The notes: generated by a model from the letters alone, not told the origin. DNA of 54,472 bases from Candidatus Nomurabacteria bacterium (GCA_943359485.1 CALRHR010000004.1:1-54472); one strand, 5' to 3'; positions 42,899-51,519 are shown, counted from the first letter of the stretch. A program made the numbers and translations.

Positions 42899-43462
42899 CA
42901 TACCCATTAAAGATATTAACAATTCAGAGAGTTCAAAACATTCGTTATCATCAAGATGTCCCATATTCGGAAGAATAATTTTTTGACAGTCAAGGTTTTC
43001 TGAAATAATTTTGGGGTGTTCAAGTGGAACTTTATCATCAGACTCTCCATGTATGACACAGAAGTTTTTAGACTTTTGTTTTATGGATATGTAGTCAAAT
43101 GGTGAATCTAAAAAATTATCTATCTTTCGAAGTTTTGATTCTTTATTTTCAGGATTTAGTATCGACGATGGACCAGAAACAAGAATAGCTCCGCCGATTT
43201 TTTTATTTTCTGAAAAAGTTTCTAAGTATCTCAGTATTGCTGGCACGCCGAGTGAATGTCCGACCAAAAACACTTCTTCCGGAAAATCACCAACTGCATC
43301 ACTAATAGCTTTTACCCATTCATCTCTTTGAGGATTCTCTGGATTCGGCATAGGCAACGCACATGCATATATCTTGTCTTTATTTAACTCAGCCATGAGC
43401 CACGGCCTCCAACCACCATTAGGTCTACCCATAAAGCCGTGTATAAGAAAAACTTTTTTCAT
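42863..43462 (-). CDS. Alpha/beta hydrolase (RBBP9/YdeN-like)
   Basis: The 199-residue protein begins KKVFLIHGFMGRPNGGWRPW. It has the nucleophile motif GHSLG (VFLVGHSLGVPAILRYL), an acidic residue in GESDDKVPLEH and a catalytic His in MGHLDD. This fits the RBBP9-like serine hydrolases. Substrate unknown. The C-terminus after about residue 185 is encoded by a repeat. TATAAT lies 6 nt before the ATG. Confidence 0.85.
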   Translation of the reverse strand: MKKVFLIHGFMGRPNGGWRPWLMAELNKDKIYACALPMPNPENPQRDEWVKAISDAVGDFPEEVFLVGHSLGVPAILRYLETFSENKKIGGAILVSGPSSILNPENKESKLRKIDNFLDSPFDYISIKQKSKNFCVIHGESDDKVPLEHPKIISENLDCQKIILPNMGHLDDNECFELSELLISLMGMISPSPSEERAG

Positions 43463-43484
43463 GGTTTGATTATACTATAAATAT

Positions 43485-43963
43485 AACCTCATCCCCTACC
43501 CCTTCTCCTGGAAGGCGAAGGGGTTCACCCTCTCCTTTCCAGGAGAGGGCTGGGGTGAGGTTTTACTATTTAACTTTTTTAAAACCTCCTCCAAAACTCC
43601 ATTTAAATTTCCATTAACCTCCGAATTCCAAAATCGTAAAGTTTCAATTCTCAGAAATGCAAAAAATTTATCTCTTTCTTTATCATATTCTTTGTTTTCT
43701 CTATGTTGATTCCCATCCAACTCAATCGCTATCAGCTTTTCACGGCAATAAAAATCCGCAATATAGTTTCCGATACTTATCTGCCTTCTCCATTTGTATC
43801 CCGTTTGATTGTTTCTGATTTTTAACCAAAGTAATTTTTCTTCAGGAGTTTGATTTTTTCTCAAATCCTTACGAATTTCCTTTTTAGAAAAATTGTTTAT
43901 GATTCTGGACATTTTGAATTTAGTTTCCCCTCTCCTCTCCAGGAGAGGGGCTGGGGTGAGGTT
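43485..43963. mobile_element. DUF559 element 3 with G/C-rich inverted repeats
   Basis: AACCTCATCCCCTACCCC at the left and GGGGCTGGGGTGAGGTT at the right form inverted ends. Each end carries its own CCTGGA/TCCAGG-type hairpin. The element encloses one DUF559 gene. Confidence 0.78.
43496..43912 (-). CDS. DUF559 (Vsr-like) endonuclease domain protein, copy 3
   Basis: The 138-residue protein's core is LRKNQTPEEKLLWLKIRNNQ, WRRQISIGNYIADFYCREKL, AIELDGNQHRENKEYDKER and IETLRFWNSEVNGN, with catalytic Asp and Glu-x-Asp intact. About 25 C-terminal residues (from TSPQPSPGKER) are read from the flanking repeat, the same peptide that appears inside RecA. The convergent stop positions differ from copies 1 and 2. 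Confidence 0.85.
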   Translation of the reverse strand: MSRIINNFSKKEIRKDLRKNQTPEEKLLWLKIRNNQTGYKWRRQISIGNYIADFYCREKLIAIELDGNQHRENKEYDKERDKFFAFLRIETLRFWNSEVNGNLNGVLEEVLKKLNSKTSPQPSPGKERVNPFAFQEKG

Positions 43964-43974
43964 GGGTGAGATTT

Positions 43975-44616
43975 TTAAAATTCTTCTTCTTTGTTTTCTT
44001 CAAAAGTTTTAAATACGATGTTGAATTTGGGCAGAACCATTACGGGTACTCTGTAAGCAGTACCAAAGTTGGGTCTTAACATACCATCATGTACTGGAAA
44101 ACAAAACTTCGGTTTTATCTCGAGTACATATTTCATAAAATCCCTCACCCGAGACCATGGACCAGCCACACCAACAGCAAGAATCTCTACAGATTTGCCA
44201 GGATTGTAAAAAGCATCTCCCGGATAGAACAGTCTTTTGCCAATAAAAAAGCCTGTATTCTTTACTTGCCCAAGTTCTTCAAATATTTCTTCATGCCTGC
44301 AATCATGCGCTTCCAGTTCTATGCCCAAAATTTCTTTTGCAATTTTATTCTCTAAAACTTCGTAACTAATCCCCGCCCCATCAAGCAATTTACCGACACC
44401 ATCATTTGTAATTATTTTAACATTGGGATTATTTTTTATAATTTCTTTTAAAGATTCAACATGAAAATGATCCGGGTGCTCATGTGTAATTAAAACGAGA
44501 TCAATATTTTTCTCTTGCGCTTGTTCTTCCACAGTATAAGATCCAGGATCTGTCATAACCCTTTTGCCATTAGTTTCTATCACCAAACAACAGTGCCCAA
44601 GTTTTTTGATTTTCAT
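43975..44616 (-). CDS. Metallo-beta-lactamase-fold hydrolase (UlaG-like)
   Basis: The 213-residue protein has the zinc motif THEHPDHFH, further ligands in AHDCRHEEIF and GDAFYNPG, and the C-terminal FCFPVHDGM. It fits UlaG-type metal-dependent hydrolases. Substrate unknown. TAGAAT lies 6 nt before the ATG. Confidence 0.87.
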   Translation of the reverse strand: MKIKKLGHCCLVIETNGKRVMTDPGSYTVEEQAQEKNIDLVLITHEHPDHFHVESLKEIIKNNPNVKIITNDGVGKLLDGAGISYEVLENKIAKEILGIELEAHDCRHEEIFEELGQVKNTGFFIGKRLFYPGDAFYNPGKSVEILAVGVAGPWSRVRDFMKYVLEIKPKFCFPVHDGMLRPNFGTAYRVPVMVLPKFNIVFKTFEENKEEEF

Positions 44617-44634
44617 TTTTCCATTCTATCACAA

Positions 44635-44712
44635 AACCTCATCCCCTACCCCTTCTCCTGAAAGGCGAAGGGTTCACCCTCTCCTCTCCAGGAGAGGGCT
44701 GGGGTGAGGTTA
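44635..44712. repeat. G/C-rich double palindrome at the ileS stop codon
   Basis: AACCTCATCCCCTACCCC to GGGCTGGGGTGAGGTT is an inverted-repeat pair like DUF559 element 3 but with no gene inside: a non-autonomous copy. Its right end overlaps the ileS TAA stop. Confidence 0.82.
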
Positions 44713-47700
44713 ATTTACCATAAACCCATGCAGACTGGAAATTATTGGTTTTATAGATTCATTATTTATATCTTCTGGCTTTATTTTGCATTTGGCAAAA
44801 ATTTGTTTTTCGATTCCCTTGCAACAAGCAATCAGTTCTGCTCGTCCATCTTCGGAAAAGATATCCCGTCGGTTTTGATATCGTTTCTTTGCTTCTTCCA
44901 TTCTTTCTTCAAAAGACACGACACCGTGCGGGTCAACACGCCAGTCGGCATAATTCACTATTTTGTAGGCAATATTATTTCCGTTACAATTTTTACATGC
45001 TAAAGAAAAATCAACACTATCGACAATTTTTATTATCTCCTCAGGTAAACCAAGCTCTTTCATTATCAAAATGGTCGTTTTATGTGCATTAAATCCATAC
45101 TTATTTTCATATTCCAACTTTATACTTTCCCAATAATCCAAACCTTCTGGCTTGTTGAATTCCGGAAAGTATCCTAAGTCTGCTTTTATGATATTGCCCA
45201 TGTCGTGAAGCAAACACGCACCAATAATTTCTTCTTTATTTATTGGCTCATTAAAATTATTACAAATCAAAGATGCAACAGCCGCCACGCGGAGCATATG
45301 TTCCTGTAGATTTGGCATAATTTTATATTTTTTATATATCATCAGAACCGTCATCGGCATTTTGTCTTTCGATTTAAGTCCGAGTTTTTTTCTTTTATCC
45401 TGAAGTTCTCGCATAAATTCACGATACTCACCTTCGGCCCTGAGCGCTGGAGTAATCTCTGCATCGAGCAAAATTTCTGATTCTATTTTTTTGTTCTGCG
45501 TTACATCTTTTACATTCAGTTCATCTTTTATTAATTCGATATATTCTTTTCCTAAAACAAGATTTTTTACTTCTAACCTAGTGAGTGGTTGGCGTACTGG
45601 AATATTTACTTTCTGCCTTTCAGCATTTCCAGCCGTACAAATATCACGCACAATTTGCATATCTTTCAAAACCTCCGACCGAAGGTCCCGAGTAGAAACG
45701 AGGGGCCATTTTTCTAAGTGCACGCTCTCCGCATCATCTTTAGTTTTTAATTTCAACCAAATATCTTCTGCCGTAAATGGCGCAAATGGAGCCATTATTT
45801 TCGCTAAAGTTTTCAAGACAAAATACAAAGTTTGTCTGGCCCCGTAGTGAAATTGTTCTTCGGGGTTTACAGCTTCATCTTTGATTCTCTCGCGCGAGCG
45901 ACGCAGATACCATGTAGAAAGATCCCCGACAAAATCCCTAATAGCTCTAGTCGGCTCGAGCAATTTATAGTTATCCAGATTGTCTGTAGAAGTTTTTATT
46001 AATTCATCCAGTCTAGCTAAAATCCAAACATCTAGAATATTACTAGACTCAGTACCCCCTCCGCCTTTGGCACCTCCCCCTATGTAGGGGAAGGCCGGGT
46101 GGGGGTATTCTAAATCTTTATCTCTATAAAGCTCATAAAACGCCAGCACATTGTAGAGCAAACCGAAAACTTGCTGGTACAAAAGCGCTATAGTTTTTTC
46201 ATCAAAATTTTTCGATTCGCCCGGCTGGTTGATCGAGTACATCCACAGACGCAGAGTGTCCACGCCATATTTTTCTATCATCACCCAGGGATCAACAATA
46301 TTGCCAAGCGACTTGGACATTTTTTTACCATTCGCATCAAGTAAGTGCCCAAGGCAAATTACATTTTTGTAAGCTAACCCTTTACCCATTAAAATTCCAA
46401 CAGCGTGAAGTGTATAAAACCACCCGCGAGTTTGATCTATGGCTTCAGCAATAAAGTCAGCCGGATATAAAATTTCCTGAGATTTTTTATTTCCTACTCT
46501 ATACCAAGCTTGTGAAAGTTTGGGGTTAAATGGATAATGGTCTTGCGCGAAAGGCATACATCCAGAATCAAACCATACATCCATAACTTCCTTTGTACGA
46601 GTCAAAATTGAACCATCTTCATCAACCAATTCCAGATCGTCAATAAATGGGCGATGCAAGTCCACTTGACCGAAATAGTTTCTCGGTAGTGACAAAAAAT
46701 TGCATTGTAAGACTTGTGCATTTTGAATAAATGGATATTTATTTTTCAAATTTTCTGATTCTTCTTGTTCATTTAATGCTTCATGAGAAGAGAGGAGTAA
46801 GCGTAAAGGAAGCTCATGCGAAACAACTAAAATATTTTTATCTGAATATGTTTTTTCTAAATCACACATTACGCCAACCATTCTTTTTCTGATATCTTTA
46901 TAACTTTCATCTGAAGATTTTATAGCTCGGGCTTCCCGCAACTCCTCATCGATAAAAATTTCTTCTTTGGGAATTCCAAAAATTTCTGCCACAATTTCTG
47001 CAGTTTGTCTCGTCCTGGTAAAATTAGAAGAAATTATGATATCAGGTTTTCCCTCTAACTTTTTCGCTTGTAATTTGACCTGCTCTACCCCCTCACTAGT
47101 CAAGGCATCATTTTCCTCTCCGGGTTCGAAACTACCTACATTCTTCATATTTCCGACTGAACCCCCATGCCTCATGAGCAAATATTTATTGCCAGATTTT
47201 TTTACTAATTTTTTAATTTCTTCAATACTACCAAGTACCCGAAAAGTATTATTCTGCTGATTGTCATTTTTGACCCATACTGGTAGTGGCGTACCCCAAT
47301 ACCGCTCGCGAGAAATCGCCCAATCTTTGATGTCTTTCAGCCACTCACCAAAGCGTCCGTCACGAGTATATGCTGGTTCCCAATTTATTTTTTGGTTTTC
47401 ATTAATTAATTCTTTTTTTATTTTTGGATCGGACATTTTTATATACCAAGAATCACGCGCGTAATAAATAAGCGCGGTCTTACAACGCCAACAGTGCGGA
47501 TAAGAGTGTTGATAATTTTCTTTGGCGAAAAATAAATTTTTCTCGGTTAAATATTTGATGATATCAACATCGAGTGTGGGTTTGCCCTCTTCATTTTTTT
47601 CTTTCACAAATCTGCCTTCTAAGAATCCTGTGCCTTTTACAAATTTACCTTCAAGATTTACTGTGTGATGCTTCGGCAAGCCCACCTCGGTGCCCAACAC

Positions 47701-48726
47701 AAAGTCATCCTGCCCGTACATCACGGCTGTGTGCACTATGCCTGTGCCGTCTGTGGTTGTCACAAAGTTTGCTCCGTAAACCTTGTAAGCTTTTTCTAAT
47801 TTTGGTTTTTCACTCTCTGTTATAGTCTCTGCAAGAAATGGAAACAAGGGTTCGTATTGCATCCCGACCATTTCCTTACCCTTGTGTTCGGCTACAATTT
47901 CGTACGGGTCGGTAATAACAGACAAGCGCTCTTTGGCAAGAATCAAAATTTCATCTTTAACTTTTACTTCCACATAATCAATATCTTCCCCGACAGCCAA
48001 CGCCACATTCCCTGGCAAAGTCCATGGTGTGGTTGTCCAAGCGAGAAAATATGTACTCATATTTTCTCGTCCTGAGCTTATCGAAGGACTTTTCACTTCA
48101 AACTTCACATACACCGACAAATCTTTTACATCTTCGTATCCTTGCGCAAGCTCATGACTAGAGAGCGCCGTACCACACCTAGGACACCAAGGCACAACTT
48201 TATAGTCCTTATATAAAAGTTTTTGTTCATTTACTGTTTTAACAACATTCCAAACAGATTCAATATAGTCATTGCTATATGTAACATACGGATTTTCTAC
48301 ATCCACCCAATGTCCAATTCTTTCTGTAAATTTATGCCAGATATCAACATACTCCCAGACAGATTCTTTGCACTCTTTATTAAATTTTGCAATACCATAT
48401 TCTTCTATGGCTTTCTTGGAATTAAGTCCAAGCTTTTTTTCTACTTGAAGTTCTACGGGTAATCCATGTGTATCCCACCCTCTTTTACGACGAACATGAA
48501 AACCCCGCATCGTTTTATATCTAGGAAGAGCATCTTTAAATGATCCCGGTATCAAGTGGTGAATTCCTGGCCGGCCATTTGCTGTTGGCGGGCCATCATA
48601 AAATACAAACTCTTTCTCCCCCTCTCTTTCACTCAAAGTCTTTGCAAAAATTTTATTCTCGCGCCAAAATTCTAGAATACCCTCCTCGCGCATAGCAGCC
48701 TCACTTTTTTTATTTTCTTCTTGCAT
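44710..48726 (-). CDS. ileS: Isoleucyl-tRNA synthetase fused to histidine-phosphatase and HD domains
   Basis: The 1338-residue protein carries the class I HIGH-type motif as GRPGIHHLIPG (about 50), the editing domain (about 200-420), WGTPLPVW (about 480), and KMSKS as GKKMSKSLG (about 800). Two additions are unusual. Residues about 507-680 form a histidine-phosphatase domain (LLMRHGGSVGN, ISSNFTRTRQTAEIV, NILVVSHELPLRLLL) inserted between VLGSIEEIKKL and DLHRPFIDDL. Residues about 1130-1338 form an HD phosphohydrolase domain (EHMLRVAAVAS, ACLLHDMGN, YADWRVDP). A G/C-rich repeat adds GGGAKGGGGTES near 880. A T-box lies upstream. Confidence 0.92.
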   Translation of the reverse strand: MQEENKKSEAAMREEGILEFWRENKIFAKTLSEREGEKEFVFYDGPPTANGRPGIHHLIPGSFKDALPRYKTMRGFHVRRKRGWDTHGLPVELQVEKKLGLNSKKAIEEYGIAKFNKECKESVWEYVDIWHKFTERIGHWVDVENPYVTYSNDYIESVWNVVKTVNEQKLLYKDYKVVPWCPRCGTALSSHELAQGYEDVKDLSVYVKFEVKSPSISSGRENMSTYFLAWTTTPWTLPGNVALAVGEDIDYVEVKVKDEILILAKERLSVITDPYEIVAEHKGKEMVGMQYEPLFPFLAETITESEKPKLEKAYKVYGANFVTTTDGTGIVHTAVMYGQDDFVLGTEVGLPKHHTVNLEGKFVKGTGFLEGRFVKEKNEEGKPTLDVDIIKYLTEKNLFFAKENYQHSYPHCWRCKTALIYYARDSWYIKMSDPKIKKELINENQKINWEPAYTRDGRFGEWLKDIKDWAISRERYWGTPLPVWVKNDNQQNNTFRVLGSIEEIKKLVKKSGNKYLLMRHGGSVGNMKNVGSFEPGEENDALTSEGVEQVKLQAKKLEGKPDIIISSNFTRTRQTAEIVAEIFGIPKEEIFIDEELREARAIKSSDESYKDIRKRMVGVMCDLEKTYSDKNILVVSHELPLRLLLSSHEALNEQEESENLKNKYPFIQNAQVLQCNFLSLPRNYFGQVDLHRPFIDDLELVDEDGSILTRTKEVMDVWFDSGCMPFAQDHYPFNPKLSQAWYRVGNKKSQEILYPADFIAEAIDQTRGWFYTLHAVGILMGKGLAYKNVICLGHLLDANGKKMSKSLGNIVDPWVMIEKYGVDTLRLWMYSINQPGESKNFDEKTIALLYQQVFGLLYNVLAFYELYRDKDLEYPHPAFPYIGGGAKGGGGTESSNILDVWILARLDELIKTSTDNLDNYKLLEPTRAIRDFVGDLSTWYLRRSRERIKDEAVNPEEQFHYGARQTLYFVLKTLAKIMAPFAPFTAEDIWLKLKTKDDAESVHLEKWPLVSTRDLRSEVLKDMQIVRDICTAGNAERQKVNIPVRQPLTRLEVKNLVLGKEYIELIKDELNVKDVTQNKKIESEILLDAEITPALRAEGEYREFMRELQDKRKKLGLKSKDKMPMTVLMIYKKYKIMPNLQEHMLRVAAVASLICNNFNEPINKEEIIGACLLHDMGNIIKADLGYFPEFNKPEGLDYWESIKLEYENKYGFNAHKTTILIMKELGLPEEIIKIVDSVDFSLACKNCNGNNIAYKIVNYADWRVDPHGVVSFEERMEEAKKRYQNRRDIFSEDGRAELIACCKGIEKQIFAKCKIKPEDINNESIKPIISSLHGFMVN
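46066..46108. repeat. G/C-rich palindrome inserted in frame in ileS
   Basis: CCTTTGGCACCTCCCCCTAT and TAGGGGAAGGCCGGGTGGGG form a hairpin. It encodes YPHPAFPYIGGGAKGGG in the linker before the tRNA-binding region of IleRS. Confidence 0.78.
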
Positions 48727-48752
48727 TTTTTTATAAATTAAATTTTATAAAT

Positions 48753-48995
48753 AAAAAACTCGTCCCCATACAACAATTCTTAAAAAGAATATAGTATAAG
48801 GACGAGTCTCAAGCCCGTTTACGGTGAGCTTGTCGAACCGTGGTACCACCTTTATTGCTTCTCATTTATTGGGTTCTATTTTATCACGCCATAACCTTAG
48901 CGACGGCGGACATTTCTTCCCAAAGCTCTGGGCCTTTCAGGCTCACGAAGAGGTGATAACCTCTTCAACGCTTTATGTAATCTTAACATAAGATA
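48753..48995 (-). promoter_or_regulatory. T-box riboswitch upstream of ileS
   Basis: The minus strand contains the T-box core AAAGGTGGTACCACGG (about 48839-48853), then a terminator stem GACTCGTCC/GGACGAGTTTTTT (48753-48808). The upstream part has hairpins GAAGAGGTTATCACCTCTTC (AUC is a candidate Ile specifier), GCCTGAAAGGC and CCCAGAGCTTTGGG. Uncharged tRNA-Ile would stabilise the antiterminator and allow ileS expression. Stem I seems short, so the specifier call is tentative. Confidence 0.85.
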
Positions 48996-49013
48996 CAAAA
49001 AAATGGCAAATCG

Positions 49014-49027
49014 TGTATAATTATTAA
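49014..49027 (+). promoter_or_regulatory. Leaderless promoter of the 93-aa gene
   Basis: TATAAT (49014-49019) is followed 6 nt later by the ATG at 49028. No Shine-Dalgarno site is present. Confidence 0.55.
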
Positions 49028-49309
49028 ATGATAGGAAAAGAACCAAAAATGCCACTAGAAAGCATAATAAATACTGCGATTAGGGGTCCTAGTGGAACTA
49101 TATACCAAAAAGGTGTGGGTTCAGTTGGTCATGATAACTTGCGTGATTACTTCCCAGAAATTCAAAAGGGGGCTGGTGTGGAGGGATTTTTAACTAACAC
49201 AGGTAGATTTGTATCTAGAGAAGAAGCAGCCCAAATTGCATACAAAGCTGGTCAGACAAAAGAACTACTAGATACATTAAACAGCCCAGATATTTTTGAT
49301 TTAAGATAA
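49028..49309 (+). CDS. Small unknown protein (93 aa)
   Basis: A soluble protein with SIINTAIRGPSGTIYQKGVG, GHDNLRDYFPEIQKGAGVEG and TNTGRFVSREEAAQIAYKAG. The last part resembles short proteins annotated as hypothetical in phage and bacteria (FVDREEAAxIAxxAGQ type). It is the only plus-strand gene between two aminoacyl-tRNA synthetase genes and is convergent to argS. Function unknown. Confidence 0.7.
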   Translation: MIGKEPKMPLESIINTAIRGPSGTIYQKGVGSVGHDNLRDYFPEIQKGAGVEGFLTNTGRFVSREEAAQIAYKAGQTKELLDTLNSPDIFDLR

Positions 49310-49317
49310 TGTTAAAT

Positions 49318-51057
49318 TTACATCCTCTCCGGCACTTCAATACCAAGCAAATATAAACCTTTTTTCATCACAAAAGAAAAAGCGAAGGTCAGAGCAACTT
49401 TATAGGAAGAAGTAATGTCCTTTTTGTCTACAATAATTGTATTTCCATAAAAGCTGTTGTAACTGCGCGCGAGTTCTATTAAATAAGTCGCAATGTAGTG
49501 TGGTTCGTATTCCGATGCTGCCCTTAAAATAATTTCTGGAAATTTATATAGTAATTTTTCTACTTCGAAAATTTCTGGCGGAAAAGCGTGCGGGTCCGGC
49601 AAGATGTCTTCTTTTTTCGCTTTCTCTATCACCGAATTTGCCCGTGCGTATGAATATTGCAAGTACGGCCCCGAGTCTCCTTCAAAGGAAATTGATTTTT
49701 CAAAATCAAAGGCGATATCCCCACCAGTCGACTGTTTAAGAATAGAATATTTCACTGCCGCCACACCAACATGCTGTGCAACTTTTTCTTTCTTTTCTTC
49801 ATCCCAATCGTGGTCTTTAATTTTCTCCGTTACCAACGCAATAGTATCGCGAATCAGTGACTCGCCGGTGATAACATTTCCTTTTCGAGAAGACATCTTG
49901 CCAGAGGCAAGTCGCATCATTCCGTGGGTAATGTGCTTCATTTTTGATTCATATTCCGGATGAATCAGAGAAATAGATTTGGCAACGACTTTCATATATT
50001 CCATCTGTTCATTAGCTGTAACCACAATAGAAAGATCCATATCTGGCACGGTTTTGAATTTTTCTTCTGTTAGCCCCAATTCTTTCGTCTCATATGTAGG
50101 CAAACCCTGTGAAGTAATAAAAACTCTAGTGTGAAGCTTGGAATCATGTTTTTCCGCTTTAAACACCACGGCGCCATCAGATTCTTCAAAAATCCTTCCG
50201 CCATCAGGACCTGCGGCTTTACCGATGTTTGTTCGAACGATTTCTTCACCGATCGGTGCCATTTGACTCTCTAAAAAATAGAACTCGAATTTCGTTCCGA
50301 GAATTTTATATAAATCTTCAAAAGCTTCCATTGTCACCTTAAAACCCCAGTCATATATTTCATTTATTTTTTCGTCACTTTTGTCGTAAAGTTTTTTATT
50401 TATTTCATCTATTTCCTTTTTTGCTTTTTCATCAGTTTCATATAACCCCGCGCCCTCTGAATAAGCCTTGCCGATATTTTCTGATTGTGAAAATACAGAG
50501 CCAGATTTTTCCTGGAATTTCGAATTATTTAAAAGACCATAAATTGCTTTTGCCACATGAAGACCAATATCACCTTGATAATTTGCGCGAAAAACACTTA
50601 CACCAGAATGCTCTAAAATCCTAGCCACAGATTCACCTATAGCGTTGGTCATCAAGTGACCAATATGAAAAGGCTTGAAAGGATTTGGGTCTGTATATTC
50701 CACCATTATTTTCTTGCCTTTTAATGCGTCATTTCCCCCGACACCATCTCCTTCATTTAAAATTTCCTCCACACTTCTTGAGAAAAATTTGCGAGAAAGG
50801 TGCAAGTTTATGAAGCCAAAACCAGCGACTTCCATTTTTTCTATATTGTTATCGAGATTTAGTCTCAACATTTCAGTAATTATCTTTTCCGCTAGCTCTT
50901 TTGGATTAGCTTTAATACTTTTTGCTACAGCCATAGCCACATTTGTAGAATAATCTCCCCTATTCAAATCCGCAGGGTGTTCAACTACAATTTCACTTAC
51001 CTCTATGTTGAGATTTTTAAGCGCATCTGTAATTAATTGTTTAATTTTGTTTTGCAT
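49318..51057 (-). CDS. argS: Arginyl-tRNA synthetase
   Basis: The start at 51057 gives 579 residues; ATG at 51075 is also possible. It has the N-terminal additional domain, the HIGH motif in NPFKPFHIGHLMTNAIG, the RGDI-like FRANYQGDIGLHVAK, KMSK-like GKMSSRKGNVI and the DALR anticodon domain at the C-terminus (SYNSFYGNTIIVDK). It makes Arg-tRNA. Confidence 0.95.
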   Translation of the reverse strand: MQNKIKQLITDALKNLNIEVSEIVVEHPADLNRGDYSTNVAMAVAKSIKANPKELAEKIITEMLRLNLDNNIEKMEVAGFGFINLHLSRKFFSRSVEEILNEGDGVGGNDALKGKKIMVEYTDPNPFKPFHIGHLMTNAIGESVARILEHSGVSVFRANYQGDIGLHVAKAIYGLLNNSKFQEKSGSVFSQSENIGKAYSEGAGLYETDEKAKKEIDEINKKLYDKSDEKINEIYDWGFKVTMEAFEDLYKILGTKFEFYFLESQMAPIGEEIVRTNIGKAAGPDGGRIFEESDGAVVFKAEKHDSKLHTRVFITSQGLPTYETKELGLTEEKFKTVPDMDLSIVVTANEQMEYMKVVAKSISLIHPEYESKMKHITHGMMRLASGKMSSRKGNVITGESLIRDTIALVTEKIKDHDWDEEKKEKVAQHVGVAAVKYSILKQSTGGDIAFDFEKSISFEGDSGPYLQYSYARANSVIEKAKKEDILPDPHAFPPEIFEVEKLLYKFPEIILRAASEYEPHYIATYLIELARSYNSFYGNTIIVDKKDITSSYKVALTFAFSFVMKKGLYLLGIEVPERM

Positions 51058-51093
51058 TTGATTTAACAAAATCATCCCGAGCTTTACGAGGGA

Positions 51094-51519
51094 CTATTTA
51101 TGCCCCGTACTTCCCTCCCGCCCATGACCCCGCACAGTTTCAGAAAGCTCTTCTACCTCTACAATATCACAATGCTCAAATTTTTGAATTAACATCTGTG
51201 CTACTTTTTGATCTTTGGCTATTAAAACTTCTTTATCGGAAACATTTAAAAGATTCATTACGATTTCGCCTCGATAACTCGCATCTATGACTCCGCCCAT
51301 GACTTTCAGCCCTAGATTAAAAGAAATGCTCGACTTGTCCCAGATGAGCCCCACATAGCCTTCTGGAATTTCAATCGAAAGCCCGGTATGAACCCTCTCT
51401 TGTTTGCCTGGAGGGAAAATTACATCTTCCACACAATAAAAATCCATCCCCGCATCCCCCGGATGCCCATGTGTCGGCAACTTTGCATCTTTATGAAGTT
51501 TTTTTACTTTTAGGTTCAT
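51094..51519 (-). CDS. dut: Deoxyuridine triphosphatase (dUTPase)
   Basis: With the start at ATG 51519 the protein has 141 residues, normal for trimeric dUTPases. Motifs are HPGDAGMDFYC (1), WDKSSI (2), GVIDASYRGEI (3), DQKVAQMLI (4) and the C-terminal RGHGREGSTG (5). It removes dUTP and supplies dUMP. Its 5' end overlaps the Nudix gene upstream, so they are co-transcribed. Confidence 0.95.
   Translation of the reverse strand: MNLKVKKLHKDAKLPTHGHPGDAGMDFYCVEDVIFPPGKQERVHTGLSIEIPEGYVGLIWDKSSISFNLGLKVMGGVIDASYRGEIVMNLLNVSDKEVLIAKDQKVAQMLIQKFEHCDIVEVEELSETVRGHGREGSTGHK

Noticed and set aside
44710-48726. Frameshift or chimeric assembly as the source of the long ileS
   Set aside because: One continuous frame spans all domains, the insert sits at a natural domain border, and synthetase motifs continue on both sides. 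Raw reads would settle it.
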